Positions 49,444 to 59,163 of a DNA stretch of 64,000 nucleotides are shown piece after piece. A program made the translations under genes and the position numbers. A model generated the notes under the pieces. That model did not search any database. It saw only the letters and a list, made by a program, of their open reading frames with translations, and was not told the origin of the DNA. This DNA comes from an uncultured Clostridia bacterium (lineage in GTDB: Bacteria; Bacillota; Clostridia; Christensenellales; Aristaeellaceae): contig CAMJUL010000001.1 in the NCBI GenBank assembly GCA_946408995.1, forward strand, positions 1 through 64,000, written 5' to 3'. Positions within the stretch are counted from its first letter, which is position 1, and every line of letters starts with the position of its first letter.

Positions 49444-52400
49444 TTAACCCTCCTTCTTCTTGGGCAGCAGGGTAATGGCGAGCCAGGCAGCGCAGCTCAG
49501 GCAGGCCAGCACCAGGGAAACGGTCTTGAGGATGGAAAGGGCGTTGTCCCACCAGGTGTTCACCCGCTCGGTCCGCACGTTCAAAACGGCACTGTTGGCA
49601 AAGGTATACAGCTGGTATTTCAGGTTGTCACGCGCTTTCTCCACCAGGTCCGCGTCGTTCTTGACCGCGTCAACGGAGATGTAACCCCAGGTCTTGTCCA
49701 CGCCGTTCTCGCCCTGGTTGATGTGGTTGTCCTGCTGGGCAAAGTCCGCAACCTGGGTGATGCCTGACATCACCATGGATTCGGCGTTGAAGTAGTACTT
49801 GTTGTTCATCATGTCGGTGGAGATCAGGCCCTTGTAGCCCCATTCGTCCCGCAGCATGGTGGTCAGCATGCCGGCATGATGCGCGGCGTTGGTGGCACCG
49901 ATGCGGTTGAAGGCGATCATGACCGCCATGCCCTTGGCGTCGCTCAGGCCGCCCTGGAAGCCGCGCAGGTCGTTCTCACGGAATTTCTGCTCGGTCATAT
50001 AGGCGCTGACGCCGCCGCGGTTATGTTCCTGATCGTTGAAGCCCATGTGCTTGGGACCATTCATGATGCCCTTTTCCGCGCAGCCCTGCAGGATGCCGTA
50101 GCCGATGCGGTTGGTCAGCATGGGATCCTCGGAGATATACTCATAGTTGCGGCCGTTGTAAGGCGTGCGGCGCTGGGTCAGGCCGGTGCCCCACAGGTCG
50201 TACCGCTGCAGCCACAGGCCGCTGTTGCCCTCTACAAGGCCCCATTCATAGGCCAGATCCGGGTTGAAGGCGGAACCCATCAGGGTCTGGGAATGGATGT
50301 TGAACTTGTAGGTCTTGCCGGAAGTTTCGTCAGTGTAGGCAGAGGTGAAGCCGCTTACGCCTTCGTTCTGATACACGATGGGGTTTTCCACGTTGGAAAG
50401 GGTATCGGAGGTGCTGCCGCCGTGGATGACCGCGCCGACCGCTTCGTCAATGGTGATCTCGTGGACCAGATCGCTCCAGTAGCTGTCATTGATGTCGTTC
50501 ATCTGCTCTTCCTGGATGCTGGCGGCGTTGAAGCGCAGGCCCTTGTCCACCGCTTCGGCAGCAGGATTGTCGTTCCGGATGGTGTAGGTCTGGCCCCGCA
50601 GCTCCGCGATCCAGGCGTCTTTCTTGGGGCTGTCGGCGATCTTGATCTCCACCTGGTTGTAGTTGACGGGATAAGTGGCATCCCAGTCCTGACGGGACAG
50701 ATAGGTGACAGTGTCGGTGCCGGTCCAGTAGTTCAGGTCGGCGCTGTCGGCCACGTTGGTCACCTTGGTGCCGTTGGCGGTGGCGAAGGTGGTCTTGTCC
50801 AGCTGGGCCAGGTTCCAGGTGACCACTTCGCCGGTGGTTTCCGTATCCATGCCATCCGCAGCGGTCTTGCCCTGCTTGGCCAGGAAGTTGTTCACGGCGG
50901 CGTGGCTGCCGGCGGCGGCGGTGAACAGGTAATCGCCGTCGTCCAGGATGTAGGTCTTGGCCTGCTTGTAATCATAGGAGGCCAGGTACTTAGTGGGCAC
51001 GGTCAGCTTCACCGTAGCGGTGCCGCCGGCCTTGACCTCGGCCTTGCCCGCGGTCAGGAACATGACGGCGGATTTTTCCACCAGGTTGGTCTTGTCATAC
51101 TCGGTGTAGGGCTGCTGCACGTACAGCTGGGCCAGGAACCGGCCGTCCTTGTCGCTGAGGTTCTTCAGTTCGACCTCGGCGGTGATGCTGCCGTTCTCGC
51201 TCAGGTCCACGTTCACACTCTTGAGGGTCTGGGTATAATCCAGATAGCTCAGGCCGTGACCGAAGGAATAGAGCACTTCCTTTCCGTAGTCCCAGGTTTC
51301 GCCCTGCGTGGCGCCCTTGGCAGAAGCAGCGTTGAAGGAGGGGTTCATGATGGAGTCGAAATAGCGGGTCTCAAAGTACTTGTAACCCACATAGATGCCC
51401 TCGGCCTCAACGATGTAATGGCCGCCGTTGTAGGTGGTGGCGCCGCCGAAGGAAGAGGCTTTGGTGTTGCTGATGGTCTCGCCGGGATACCGGGCATCCT
51501 CGCCCGTAGTGCCCACGATCTCATAATCGGCGTAGTATTCGCCGCCGAAGTTGACCACGGCGGGGTTCGCAGCGTTGTCTGCCACATAGGTATCGGGCAG
51601 CGCGCCGGTGGCGTTGACCTCACCCGTCAGCACCCGGACGATGCCGGTGCACTGATAGTCGTTGATGACGCCGATGTAGGCGATGCCGTCCACCTCATGC
51701 TCACCGCCCTTGGCGATGTCCTTGAGCACCATGGTGTTGCCGGAGTTGATCAGCACCAGCACCTTTTCGCAGGTTTCCTTGGCCACGTCCACAACGGCCA
51801 GTTCGTCCTCGGACAGGGCCAGGGGATCCTTGCCGGTGGCCTCGCCCGCATAGTTAAGGGCGGAGCCGGGAGCGTAGGTGTTGCCCTCACCGGCGCCGCG
51901 GGCAAAGACCACGATGCCGACGGAACCGGGCTTGATGCTGTCTTTCCAATCCGCGGGAGCGCCCTTCTCCTCATACAGCGTGGGAGGCACTTCCACCACC
52001 TGGTACTGGGCCATGTCGCCAGGGGAAGCCACGTAGATATTGTCGTAGCCGACGGAGGGGGTCAGCTGACCGGTCCAGCGGTTTTCCACCATAACGGTCT
52101 GCTTGTTGAGGATCTTCTCCTGATAGAAGGCCTTCACGGTCTCGTTGATCTTGACGCCCGCGTTGGTCAGGGCGTCCACCAGGTCCACCGCGTCCTCATT
52201 GCCGGCCTTCAGGTCGCCGCTGGCGTAGGGGTACGGAGCATAAGCCGCGAGGCCGAAGAGCACGACCTCGTTTTCCTTGGATAGGGGAAGCACGGAATTG
52301 TCGTTCTTCATAACGACGGTGCCCTCTTCGCCCTCCCGGATGGCGATGTCCTTGGCAGCGGCCATCATCGCGTCGATGGTGGCGTAATCCTTCTTGAAGC

Positions 52401-52569
52401 GTGCCGCGTCCTCGTCGTCAATGGTGACGTAGCTCTGGGTGCCCAGCATCCCATCGATCTGGTTGCGGTAGTTGTCCGTCAGGCCCTGGCCAACGCTGGA
52501 CAGCACAAACAGACAGGCCATCAGCGCCGCGAGTCCCCGGAACAGGGAAACCGTCTTCTTGGATTTCAT
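49444..52569 (-). CDS. Membrane-anchored, domain-permuted GH3 glycosidase
   Basis: A 1041-residue family 3 enzyme with a TM segment at each end: GLAALMACLFVLSSVGQGL near the start and VSLVLACLSCAAWLAITLL before a KKK tail. Between them, the C-terminal GH3 domain comes first (GEEGTVVMKNDNSVLPLS), then Fn3-like parts (LKNLSDKDGRFLAQLYVQQ), then the barrel with GPKHMGFNDQEHNRGG and GLISTDMMNNKYYF (nucleophile Asp). Between Fn3 and barrel an extra region of about 130 residues occurs. It should act at the outer membrane face on polysaccharide fragments. The start at 52569 follows AAGGA. Confidence 0.88.
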   Translation of the reverse strand: MKSKKTVSLFRGLAALMACLFVLSSVGQGLTDNYRNQIDGMLGTQSYVTIDDEDAARFKKDYATIDAMMAAAKDIAIREGEEGTVVMKNDNSVLPLSKENEVVLFGLAAYAPYPYASGDLKAGNEDAVDLVDALTNAGVKINETVKAFYQEKILNKQTVMVENRWTGQLTPSVGYDNIYVASPGDMAQYQVVEVPPTLYEEKGAPADWKDSIKPGSVGIVVFARGAGEGNTYAPGSALNYAGEATGKDPLALSEDELAVVDVAKETCEKVLVLINSGNTMVLKDIAKGGEHEVDGIAYIGVINDYQCTGIVRVLTGEVNATGALPDTYVADNAANPAVVNFGGEYYADYEIVGTTGEDARYPGETISNTKASSFGGATTYNGGHYIVEAEGIYVGYKYFETRYFDSIMNPSFNAASAKGATQGETWDYGKEVLYSFGHGLSYLDYTQTLKSVNVDLSENGSITAEVELKNLSDKDGRFLAQLYVQQPYTEYDKTNLVEKSAVMFLTAGKAEVKAGGTATVKLTVPTKYLASYDYKQAKTYILDDGDYLFTAAAGSHAAVNNFLAKQGKTAADGMDTETTGEVVTWNLAQLDKTTFATANGTKVTNVADSADLNYWTGTDTVTYLSRQDWDATYPVNYNQVEIKIADSPKKDAWIAELRGQTYTIRNDNPAAEAVDKGLRFNAASIQEEQMNDINDSYWSDLVHEITIDEAVGAVIHGGSTSDTLSNVENPIVYQNEGVSGFTSAYTDETSGKTYKFNIHSQTLMGSAFNPDLAYEWGLVEGNSGLWLQRYDLWGTGLTQRRTPYNGRNYEYISEDPMLTNRIGYGILQGCAEKGIMNGPKHMGFNDQEHNRGGVSAYMTEQKFRENDLRGFQGGLSDAKGMAVMIAFNRIGATNAAHHAGMLTTMLRDEWGYKGLISTDMMNNKYYFNAESMVMSGITQVADFAQQDNHINQGENGVDKTWGYISVDAVKNDADLVEKARDNLKYQLYTFANSAVLNVRTERVNTWWDNALSILKTVSLVLACLSCAAWLAITLLPKKKEG

Positions 52570-52650
52570 TCGTTGCTTCATCCTTTCTCTGTTTTGTATG
52601 AAAACAAATGCGTCCGCCGGAAAAACCGCCGCCCGCATCGATTTCCCGCG

Positions 52651-54117
52651 TCAGGCGAGGTCGAAGGATATAAAATCGAAGGTCCCGCCGCTGCCTTCGA
52701 TGCTGAAATACAGTGCCTCCTTTTCCCCAAGACCCTTGGGCAGCGTCCCGGTGAAGGCCTGCCGCTCCCTGGCAGTGGACACGGGGATGCGGCATACCAC
52801 GTCCCCGTTTTCCTGCGTGCGTACAGTGACGGCACAGCCATTGCCATAGCCCTGCAGGTGCACGGTCACTTTTTCCGTCTCCCTCAGGTCGAAATATTTG
52901 AAGGCCACGGTGCAGCCCGTACAGAAATTGGAAACATATTGGTCCTCCCCGCCTTCCCGGTCGCCGCCGCGCTGGGTCAGGAAGGGATCCGCCCCCCGGG
53001 GATACTTGAGCATGGAGAGGAACCGGGTGCCGTTACGTCCGTACACATTGCATGCGATATAGCTGGGATAGGTGCCTTTGCCGCTCAGCGGCCCGCCGTT
53101 GAGCCCGCAGGAGGTCATTTCCGCCTGAAGGAAGCGCCCGTTCTCAAACCGGATCTCCTCCGCACAGGCCTGGCGGGAGGACTGCTTGCGGTTGCTGTGC
53201 CGGTGATAAAACACATAGTACCTGCCGTTGATCTCGATCAGGCTGCCATGCGTGTTGCCCGTGCAGTTGCGGGCGTGCTTTACATCCGGAACGCCTGGCA
53301 GGCCGATGTCCCCGCAGCTGACAAGCACCCCACCGTACTCAAAACCGCCGTCCGGCCGGTCGCTGACCGCGTAGCACAGGTTGTGGCTGTTGAGGGAGCT
53401 GTAGATGAAATAATACTTTCCGCCGAATTTGCGCAGAGAGCTGGCCTCCCCGAAGGGCTGTTCTTCGTAGGGAGTGCCCTTGGCCTCCTTCCCGGTCAGT
53501 ACGCCGATGTATCTGGGCTCGTTTCCGGAGATTACGGTCAGCATGTCCTTTGGATCCAATTCAAAAAACATCGGTCCCTGCTTTGTGGGGGCCGAGCCAT
53601 CCAGAAGGATGGGATTCCCGCCAAAGGCAAAACCGGTATACAGATACAGGCGGCCGTCCTCGTCCATCAAGCAGCCGGGGTCAAACTGAAAGGGTTCCCC
53701 TTTTTTGCCGATGGGCGTCCCGTCCGCGTACTTGACGTACCCGTAAAACGCATATTGGCCCGCGGGTTCATCGCAGACTGCCACGGAGATCATTTTGGTC
53801 CCGCCCATAAAATAATACAGGTAATACCGGCCATCGGGGCCCACCACCATGTCCGGCGCAGCAAGCCCGTTGGTCAGGCGGATCTTGGGGGCCGCCGGGT
53901 CCTGTTCCCGTTTGAAAATGCAGCCGTGATACGTCCAGTTGCCCAGATCGTCCACCGGAGCGGACCAGCACACATAATCCCCCAGGCAGAAGTTGAGTCC
54001 GTTGAACAGATCATGGGAGCCGTAAACATAGACCCTTCCGTCCACGATATGCGGTTCCCCGTCCGGCACGTACTCCCAGCTCGGAAGATAGGGATTGAAG
54101 GCCTGCTTGGTTTTCAT
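52651..54117 (-). CDS. GH43 glycosidase with C-terminal CBM6-like module
   Basis: A 488-residue five-bladed beta-propeller hydrolase of the arabinofuranosidase/xylosidase type. The propeller spans residues 1-330: PHIVDGRVYVYGSHD (base Asp region), GLAAPDMVVGPDGRYYLYYF, FGEASSLRKFGGKYYFIYSS (acid Glu) and NTHGSLIEINGRYYVFYHRH. The last 130 residues form a beta-sandwich with KYFDLRETEKVTVHLQGYGNG, found also in the gene at the right edge of the window. There is no signal peptide. AGGAGGG precedes the ATG. Confidence 0.9.
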   Translation of the reverse strand: MKTKQAFNPYLPSWEYVPDGEPHIVDGRVYVYGSHDLFNGLNFCLGDYVCWSAPVDDLGNWTYHGCIFKREQDPAAPKIRLTNGLAAPDMVVGPDGRYYLYYFMGGTKMISVAVCDEPAGQYAFYGYVKYADGTPIGKKGEPFQFDPGCLMDEDGRLYLYTGFAFGGNPILLDGSAPTKQGPMFFELDPKDMLTVISGNEPRYIGVLTGKEAKGTPYEEQPFGEASSLRKFGGKYYFIYSSLNSHNLCYAVSDRPDGGFEYGGVLVSCGDIGLPGVPDVKHARNCTGNTHGSLIEINGRYYVFYHRHSNRKQSSRQACAEEIRFENGRFLQAEMTSCGLNGGPLSGKGTYPSYIACNVYGRNGTRFLSMLKYPRGADPFLTQRGGDREGGEDQYVSNFCTGCTVAFKYFDLRETEKVTVHLQGYGNGCAVTVRTQENGDVVCRIPVSTARERQAFTGTLPKGLGEKEALYFSIEGSGGTFDFISFDLA

Positions 54118-54153
54118 GGTTGCCCTCCTCGGTTGCCGCTTTCTTCGCACTTA

Positions 54154-55686
54154 TTAAAGAAGATACCGGTCTATCAGATACGCCGGAGTGCAGCTCCAGG
54201 CGTGGCAGTAGCTGTTGACCAAAGGGCTGTCATAAGGGGACGCGGAAAGATCCCCGGGCACATAACACTCCCAATAGGTATCCGCCCCGGCTCGTGCCAT
54301 GCCGCCCCAGTAATCGCGCAGATGTTTCTCGGCTTGATCTCCAAGACCCGCTTCCCACAGCGCGGAAACATAATAGTGATGCATATAAGGCGTCAGCATT
54401 CCGGGCCCCGGTGCAGCTTCCGCCCGGTCAAAGGCCCTGGCGGCTCCGTCCTTTGGCATGACCCCTGCAAGGGTCATCCAAACCTGGGAATGGATGGAGA
54501 TCTGTCCATCGGAGAGGAAGCACCCCTCCTCCGGAGCATAAAAGCGTTCAAGGGACGCCCTGCGCATGGCCCGCGCCTTTAGGCGGTATCTTTTCCCGCG
54601 GTCCCTTTCCCCGTACCGGTCGCAAAGTGCGGCCGCAGCGTCCAGAGCACAGATCAGTACACCCTGGCAGGAGGCCGTTCGGCTGAGGGAATCGCTCCAG
54701 TCGATAAAGCACTGCTCCTTCTGCTCAGGCGTCAGGATGCCTTCTTCGTCCACCGCATTCTCAATGGCCCAGTCCACCTGTTCAAGCGCCGGCGCATACA
54801 GATCCAAAAGGGCCTCGCTGTCCCCCGTCTCCTCCAGGTACTCCAGAAGGGAGATCGGGTACATCAGCGCATAGTCCAGGAGAAACGTATCGTCTGCGCA
54901 AGGCGAAGGCCGGGTAAATACGTTGGCGCTCATCCGTCCGTCCGGGAACCGGGTGCCGGCAAACAGGTACAGACAGCGCTTGACAAGATCAAAGCTGCGG
55001 AAGGTACGGTAGGTCGTCAGGGCCTGCAGCCTCAGATCTCCGAGCCAAAGCCTCTGGTCCCTCTTGGGGCCGTCCTCCAGGACCTCCTGGGTACAAGCTT
55101 TCAGGGTCGCGAGACTGATATCATAAATCCTGCGAAGCTCCTCGTCCGGAAATGCCCGTTCCCTGAGGGCGCTTTCATCCGCGCTGGTCTCGGCGCGGCA
55201 AACGGCGTCTGCGATCAAAAGAGCGTATTTGGGGGAGGTATCCACCACCGTCACGCAGACGTACCGGAAGGCAAACCGCCTCGGCAGGGCGATCTCGCAG
55301 GGCAGCACATCGGCGAAAATCTGCTCCCGCTGGATCCAGCTGGAGGAGAGCCACCCGCCGTAAGCCTCCGGATCTCCCTCCAGTTCCTGAAGGGTCTCTG
55401 CGAAAGCCATGCGCAGCATGGCCGGAGCGTCCGGATGAGCACCGGATGCGTTCAGGCGCAGGCTCAGACGGCCCACAAGGTGCCTGCCATAGTCCAGCAG
55501 CACCCTCTCCCCCTTCCCCAGGGGCGTTCCGGCAAGCTCCTCCATGGACAGATCCCTGTCCCCTTTAAGACACCTGACAGGCTCGTGGAAGGTATGGACA
55601 AGGGACGGCCGGAGCGCTTCCGCTTTGTCAAGCAGCGCGGCGTCCTGTTTGGGCTCAAACCCCGGGATGATCGAAATCAGCTTCAT
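54154..55686 (-). CDS. GH78-like alpha-L-rhamnosidase-type six-hairpin glycosidase
   Basis: A 510-residue protein. An N-terminal beta-sandwich (about 1-165) is followed by an (alpha/alpha)6 barrel with VLEDGPKRDQRLWLGDLRLQA (catalytic acid region of GH78), MYPISLLEYLEETGD, DWSDSL, YMHHYYVSALWEAG and the C-terminal NSYCHAWSCTPAYLIDRYLL. GGAG lies 6 bases before ATG 55686. It is shorter than usual for GH78 (700-900 residues) because it lacks the extra N-terminal domains. First gene of the minus-strand glycosidase operon. Confidence 0.85.
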   Translation of the reverse strand: MKLISIIPGFEPKQDAALLDKAEALRPSLVHTFHEPVRCLKGDRDLSMEELAGTPLGKGERVLLDYGRHLVGRLSLRLNASGAHPDAPAMLRMAFAETLQELEGDPEAYGGWLSSSWIQREQIFADVLPCEIALPRRFAFRYVCVTVVDTSPKYALLIADAVCRAETSADESALRERAFPDEELRRIYDISLATLKACTQEVLEDGPKRDQRLWLGDLRLQALTTYRTFRSFDLVKRCLYLFAGTRFPDGRMSANVFTRPSPCADDTFLLDYALMYPISLLEYLEETGDSEALLDLYAPALEQVDWAIENAVDEEGILTPEQKEQCFIDWSDSLSRTASCQGVLICALDAAAALCDRYGERDRGKRYRLKARAMRRASLERFYAPEEGCFLSDGQISIHSQVWMTLAGVMPKDGAARAFDRAEAAPGPGMLTPYMHHYYVSALWEAGLGDQAEKHLRDYWGGMARAGADTYWECYVPGDLSASPYDSPLVNSYCHAWSCTPAYLIDRYLL

Positions 55687-55712
55687 GTACGGCTCCAAAT
55701 CCTTTGCAGGTC

Positions 55713-55728
55713 CGGTATCATGATACCG
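55713..55728. promoter_or_regulatory. Perfect 16-base palindrome in the operon leader
   Basis: CGGTATCATGATACCG is a perfect inverted repeat lying about 10 bases downstream of the predicted transcription start and 27 bases before the GH78-like start codon. It is well placed for a repressor. Confidence 0.55.
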
Positions 55729-55744
55729 TTTTCATGGCACTCTG

Positions 55745-55773
55745 TCTATAGCAATTATACCTTTTTGTGACAA
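55745..55773 (-). promoter_or_regulatory. Promoter of the GH78-GH43-GH3 operon
   Basis: On the minus strand TTGTCA (55773-55768), 17-base spacer, TATAGA (55750-55745). Confidence 0.6.
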
Positions 55774-55897
55774 TTTCGCCATGTTAAATTTTAGCCTGCC
55801 TTATTGATTTTTTTTGATTTTCAGTCTTCCGTCCATGGAAATTAACCGCTGTTTTTTTCCATTCTGAAAAAAGCCGGCGCAAAATCCCGCAGGAGAA

Positions 55898-55927
55898 TTG
55901 ACAGGAGGCAAGGCTTTCCATTATGAT
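55898..55927 (+). promoter_or_regulatory. Promoter of the AraC-symporter pair
   Basis: TTGACA (55898-55903), 18-base spacer, TATGAT (55922-55927). The AraC start codon follows closely. Confidence 0.7.
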
Positions 55928-55965
55928 AGAGACGGATTTCCTCTGTGAATAAATGGAAAGGGGGC

Positions 55966-57039
55966 ATGGACGGCTTGAATGATGCGCAGCTGATGGAAAG
56001 GCTGCATACGCTCAACGAGAGCGAGCTCTTTTACCGCCGGTACCGCCTGGCCAAATCCTCTCCGGACCTTTTTGACGCGTACCTGCAGACCCTGGACAGG
56101 GAACAGGTCCGTCGCCTGGACCTGATTGTGCCCGAGTGGCCGGACACAGTTCCCACCGAATACCAGGAGGACAGCTATTTCCCCCGGTCCCAGACGGAAG
56201 GGATCCACGTTTTCAAGCACAACTGCTTTACCCCTGCGATCGCGCACCGGCACAACTTCTTTGAGATGTTTTTTGTCCTGGAGGGTCGGTGCGTCCACCA
56301 GGTCCGGGACAGTCACGCCGTTCTCAGCCCCGGGGATCTGTGCATGATCCGGCCCAACGTGATCCATTCGCTGGACGTAAGCGACGAAAGCGTGATCATC
56401 GACGTCCTCATCCGCAAATCCACCTTCCGCCACTACTTCTATTCCATCCTGCAGGGGGACAACCTGCTGGCCAATTTTTTTCTGAGCACCCTCTGCAGCA
56501 AGCGCGGGATTGATTACCTGCTTTTCCACGCCGGCGGCGAGGAAAGCATGCACCGCGCCTTTGTGGAGTTGTGCATCGAATGCCTGGAGCAGCATGACTA
56601 CTATTCGGTGATGGTCAACGCCATCGTCAGCCGGATCTTTGTGCTGCTGCTTCGGCTGCGCCCGGAGCAGTGCCAGCTGCCAGGGGACCCCATGGAAAAA
56701 TCCGACACCGTCCTCCAAATCGCACGCTATCTGAACGCCAACACGGCCTCCGCCACCCTGGGCAGCCTGGCGGAACAATTCCATTATTCGCCGGAATACG
56801 CCTCCCGCCTGATCAAGCAGGCCACGGGGCGCACCTTTATCCAGCTTCTGACCACGCTGCGCATGGAAAATGCCGAAAGGATGCTGCGCGACACGTCCCT
56901 GCCCATTACCGACATTGCCTCAGCCGTCGGCTATGAGAGCAGCGAGCACTTTATTCGCACCTTCCGCAAGTACGCGGGCCTGACCCCGAGCGGTTACCGG
57001 CACAAAAACCGTCCCGGGGGCATCGGCCTTGCACTGTAG
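55966..57039 (+). CDS. AraC-family transcriptional regulator
   Basis: A 357-residue regulator. An N-terminal cupin sensor (AIAHRHNFFEMFFVLEGRCVHQ, LSPGDLCMIRPNVIHSL) is followed by two HTH units (TLGSLAEQFHYSPEYASRLIKQATG and ITDIASAVGYESSEHFIRTFRKYAGLTPSGYR). The start is uncertain: ATG 55966 has GGGGG too close, TTG 55975 fits that site better, and GTG 55945 lies in the same frame. It probably senses a sugar and activates both the symporter and the divergent glycosidase operon. Confidence 0.9.
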   Translation: MDGLNDAQLMERLHTLNESELFYRRYRLAKSSPDLFDAYLQTLDREQVRRLDLIVPEWPDTVPTEYQEDSYFPRSQTEGIHVFKHNCFTPAIAHRHNFFEMFFVLEGRCVHQVRDSHAVLSPGDLCMIRPNVIHSLDVSDESVIIDVLIRKSTFRHYFYSILQGDNLLANFFLSTLCSKRGIDYLLFHAGGEESMHRAFVELCIECLEQHDYYSVMVNAIVSRIFVLLLRLRPEQCQLPGDPMEKSDTVLQIARYLNANTASATLGSLAEQFHYSPEYASRLIKQATGRTFIQLLTTLRMENAERMLRDTSLPITDIASAVGYESSEHFIRTFRKYAGLTPSGYRHKNRPGGIGLAL

Positions 57040-57071
57040 AAAAAACACCAAAGAAAGGCAGATGATTCTTC

Positions 57072-58859
57072 TTGAGCCAGACCAAAGCAAGCGTCTTTGA
57101 CCGTCTCCCGAGCCTCATCAAAAAGTCCAACGTCACCCTCTTCCCGGAGGGCGCCATGGGCTACCTGGTAGGCCCAACCCTGGCGCTGGTAGCCAACTCC
57201 GTCCTGGCCAATTACTTCAACAAATACATGACGGACGTGCTGAACATCAACTCCTGGGCCAGTGAGTTTTTCAAATGGCTGCCCGTCATTTCCGTCCTGT
57301 TTGTGGTCCTGGGCAACATCATCGTCGGCCGCCTGATGGACCGCTCCCAGAGCCGTGCCGGCAAGGCCCGTCCGCTGCTGCTGATTTCTGTGCCAATCAG
57401 CTTTCTGGCCCTCCTGATCCTCTTTGTGATCTCTCCCCTTGCCACCGATACCATCAACCCCCAGGGCCAGAGCCTCGCGCTGGTCTGCATCGCCATCGGA
57501 TACAATCTGTGGTTCGCCATCGCCTATCCCATGTACTATACCCCCCATGCGGCCCTGGTGAACCTATCCACCCGCAACTCCAAGGACCGGACCCTTCTGG
57601 CCACCCTTTCCAACGCAACCGCCCTGGCGGCCATGGGCCTGAGCACCATGATCATGCCCTTCTTCCTGTCGCTTCTGTTCGTATACGACATGAGCGGCAA
57701 GGGCACGCCGGTGACCAACGCGGCCGGCGCCGTGGAGTATTACGTGGACGCCAACGGGTCCGCGCTCTATGACGCCGTGGCTTCCTACAACCACTGGAAG
57801 ATTTTCGTCATTGTACTGCTGGTGGTCACCGTCATCGGCGCTCTGGTGGAATTCATGTTCACCCGGGAACGCGTTACCGAGGAAAGCATGGCCCAGGCGG
57901 GCTCCTCCGCCCCGGCCACTGCGCTGCCCGTAAAGCAGCAGCTTAAAATCTGTTTTGCCGACAAATTCTGGATCATCATGATGGTGTTCTTCTTCTGCTA
58001 CCAGCTTGGCGGTATGATCAAGAACGTTTCCCAGCTCTATTTCTGCCAGGCCATGTTCACGGACGCCAGCGGCAATTACACCATCGCCAACGGCGGCAGC
58101 ATTTCCGGACTGCTGGCCATCATCGGCGCCATTCCCACCGCGGTGGGTATGGTGGCGGCCCCCATCCTGGCAGGCAAAATCGGCAAGGGCAAAGCCATCT
58201 TCTGCGGCGCCGCACTGGCAGTGGTGGGCGGCCTGCTGGGCATGCTTGCCCCCTCCAACCTGATTCTGGTCTATGTGTCCTTCGTTCTCAAAGCCCTGGG
58301 CTCCACCCCCGCCATGTATCTGTCCATGGCCCTGCTGGCGGACGTACTGGACCATCAGGAGGCCGTCAACGGCAGCCGGACCGACGGCTTCACCATGACC
58401 GTTTATGGCGCCATCATGGCCGGCATGACCGGAATCGCCACCGGCATTCTCAACATCGTGCTATCCAACGTTGGATATACGGCCAACAACATCTCCTCCG
58501 ACGCCATCCGCGGTGCCATGCCCTGGATCTTCATCGGCGGAGAGACGCTCTGCTACATCGTCATCTTCGTGCTGTTCCTGTTCATGGGCGTCGAGAAATT
58601 CGGCAAGTACGACCATGAAGCCATCGTGGCCGACCAGAAAGCCGCCGCCGCCAAAGAAGGACGGCCCTACGTCTCTCCCGAGGACAAGGTGCGTCTGGAG
58701 GAAGGCGAGGAAGCCTACAAGGCCGCAATGAAGAAGCAGGCAGAGGCCGCCGCCGCGGAGGCCAAGCGTCTGTCCAATCCGGAGGAGGCCCGTAAGGACG
58801 AGGCTGTCCGCAAAGAGCTCAATGCTCTGCGCAGGGCCCACGGACGCAAAGAGATCTGA
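57072..58859 (+). CDS. GPH-family (MelB-like) sugar:cation symporter
   Basis: A 595-residue transporter with twelve membrane segments. Early FPEGAMGYLVGPTLALVANSVLANYFNKYM and GRLMDRSQSRAGKARPLLLI (conserved cytoplasmic loop of GPH symporters) and later MYLSMALLADVLDHQEAVNGSRTDG are family marks. The C-terminal 100 residues form a charged cytoplasmic tail (KAAMKKQAEAAAAEAKRLS). A TTG start at 57072 has AAAGGCAG ten bases upstream. Together with the divergent glycosidases it forms the import part of a polysaccharide-utilisation locus. Confidence 0.9.
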   Translation: MSQTKASVFDRLPSLIKKSNVTLFPEGAMGYLVGPTLALVANSVLANYFNKYMTDVLNINSWASEFFKWLPVISVLFVVLGNIIVGRLMDRSQSRAGKARPLLLISVPISFLALLILFVISPLATDTINPQGQSLALVCIAIGYNLWFAIAYPMYYTPHAALVNLSTRNSKDRTLLATLSNATALAAMGLSTMIMPFFLSLLFVYDMSGKGTPVTNAAGAVEYYVDANGSALYDAVASYNHWKIFVIVLLVVTVIGALVEFMFTRERVTEESMAQAGSSAPATALPVKQQLKICFADKFWIIMMVFFFCYQLGGMIKNVSQLYFCQAMFTDASGNYTIANGGSISGLLAIIGAIPTAVGMVAAPILAGKIGKGKAIFCGAALAVVGGLLGMLAPSNLILVYVSFVLKALGSTPAMYLSMALLADVLDHQEAVNGSRTDGFTMTVYGAIMAGMTGIATGILNIVLSNVGYTANNISSDAIRGAMPWIFIGGETLCYIVIFVLFLFMGVEKFGKYDHEAIVADQKAAAAKEGRPYVSPEDKVRLEEGEEAYKAAMKKQAEAAAAEAKRLSNPEEARKDEAVRKELNALRRAHGRKEI

Positions 58860-58879
58860 TGGGCCGCATAAACACCGCC

Positions 58880-58917
58880 GGCCCGGATCCCTTCCCAATG
58901 GGGCCCGGGCCATTTTT
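58880..58917 (+). terminator. Terminator after the symporter
   Basis: GGCCCGG (58880-58886) pairs with CCGGGCC (58905-58911), with further GC pairs inside, followed by ATTTTT. Confidence 0.8.
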
Positions 58918-59163
58918 AGCTTGGAAGCGTGCTCTCTGCTTTTCAGTGTCCGGCGTTCTCCGGCACATTGGAAGGCTGCCTTCCAGGCATTTGCGGTTCC
59001 TTTGACAAGCCAACGCTTCAGGCCCTTCCTTTGGCACTGCCAAGGCGTTGGCCCTGCCGCCAGGTGATATGCCTCGGAACTGAACCCTGTTAGCCCTCCC
59101 CTGTATCGGGTGCTTTGGTTTTATAAACAAGTATGTGTTTCATCGCAAAAGGAGGAATACTTC

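Noticed and set aside
49876..52284. 802-codon open frame on the plus strand
   Set aside because: It is antisense to the membrane-anchored GH3 gene and shows low-complexity Gly/Val/His-rich sequence with no domain.
52573..54582. 669-codon open frame on the plus strand
   Set aside because: Antisense to the GH43 and GH78-like genes; no ribosome binding site and no family pattern.
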